64,000 bases of DNA from Desulfobacteraceae bacterium (GTDB taxonomy: Bacteria > Desulfobacterota > Desulfobacteria > Desulfobacterales > Desulfobacteraceae). The translations under genes were made by a program, and so were the position numbers. The notes beneath the pieces were generated by a model. It was not told where the DNA came from. It did no database searches and saw nothing but the letters and a program-made list of their open reading frames with translations. Of the stretch, positions 63,945 through 64,000 are shown piece after piece. The stretch is taken from the NCBI GenBank assembly GCA_016743945.1, contig JADGFI010000014.1:1-64000 (forward strand). The letters run 5' to 3'. Within the stretch, counting starts at the first letter, position 1, and each line of letters opens with the position of its first letter.

Positions 63945-64000
63945 TTACTCTTTTTGTTTCATTTTTTTAAAAACAGCTTTGAATTCTTCACAAGGATCCT
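63945..64000 (-). CDS. Possible C-terminal end of a gene running off the window
   Basis: The minus strand reads ...DPCEEFKAVFKKMKQKE and stop, open to the window edge. It is convergent with the STAND regulator and 28 bases from it. Only 17 residues are visible, so no family can be named. Confidence 0.35.
   Translation of the reverse strand, partial: DPCEEFKAVFKKMKQKE

Overview
The window looks like a chromosomal segment of a strictly anaerobic deltaproteobacterium (Desulfobacterota, most like the Desulfobacteraceae). This is inferred from gene content: a selenocysteine tRNA, three cobalamin-binding radical SAM proteins, a cobalamin riboswitch, LarC, and many two-component and helicase genes. 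No 16S rRNA is present, so the taxon is an inference.

Layout. 1-7063 is an AT-richer, decayed, mobile-looking stretch lying against the 3' end of tRNA-Sec (7064-7161, minus). It holds a MobF/TrwC relaxase cut off after its relaxase domain, the remains of a thiamine-diphosphate enzyme, and a two-gene Hachiman-type defence system (HamA nuclease plus HamB helicase). 7517-12190 carries an epimerase facing a SWIM zinc-finger/SNF2 helicase pair. 12366-18650 is a minus-strand operon under a cobalamin riboswitch: a sodium:solute symporter, a methyltransferase fused to a DUF2284-like metal-binding domain, and two B12-binding radical SAM proteins. The set and order resemble bzaC-bzaD-bzaE of anaerobic benzimidazole (B12 lower ligand) synthesis, but the ThiC-like first enzyme is absent. 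18763-21500 has an MltF-type transglycosylase and a CtlX-like hydrolase. 21699-30506 is mostly housekeeping: an M20 peptidase, larC, pgpA, recA, alaS and two oligopeptide-type ABC permeases (yejBE-like). 30576-39206 has a multi-sensor kinase, yvcK, a gamma carbonic anhydrase, an SDR enzyme with a zinc-ribbon extension, a lipoprotein and an isoprenylcysteine-methyltransferase-like membrane protein.

39384-48742 is the most unusual region: a type II polyketide/fatty-acid-like cluster. A plus-strand operon encodes an intact ketosynthase, a degenerate ketosynthase partner (chain-length-factor-like), an unknown 142-aa protein, a BtrH-like acyltransferase, an ABC ATPase, an ABC-2 permease and an acyl carrier protein. 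A facing minus-strand set encodes a MarR regulator, a B12-binding radical SAM protein and a KAS III. Together they could prime, extend, modify, transfer and export an acyl product that I cannot name.

49181-51221 has a lone ProX-like binding protein and a YitT protein. 51324-56563 is an overlapping pair of a DinG-like nuclease-helicase and a RapA/SNF2-like helicase. 56758-63917 is a tightly overlapping four-gene signalling operon: ligand-binding lipoprotein, sensor kinase, response regulator with a STAS-like output, and a MalT/SARP-like STAND regulator.
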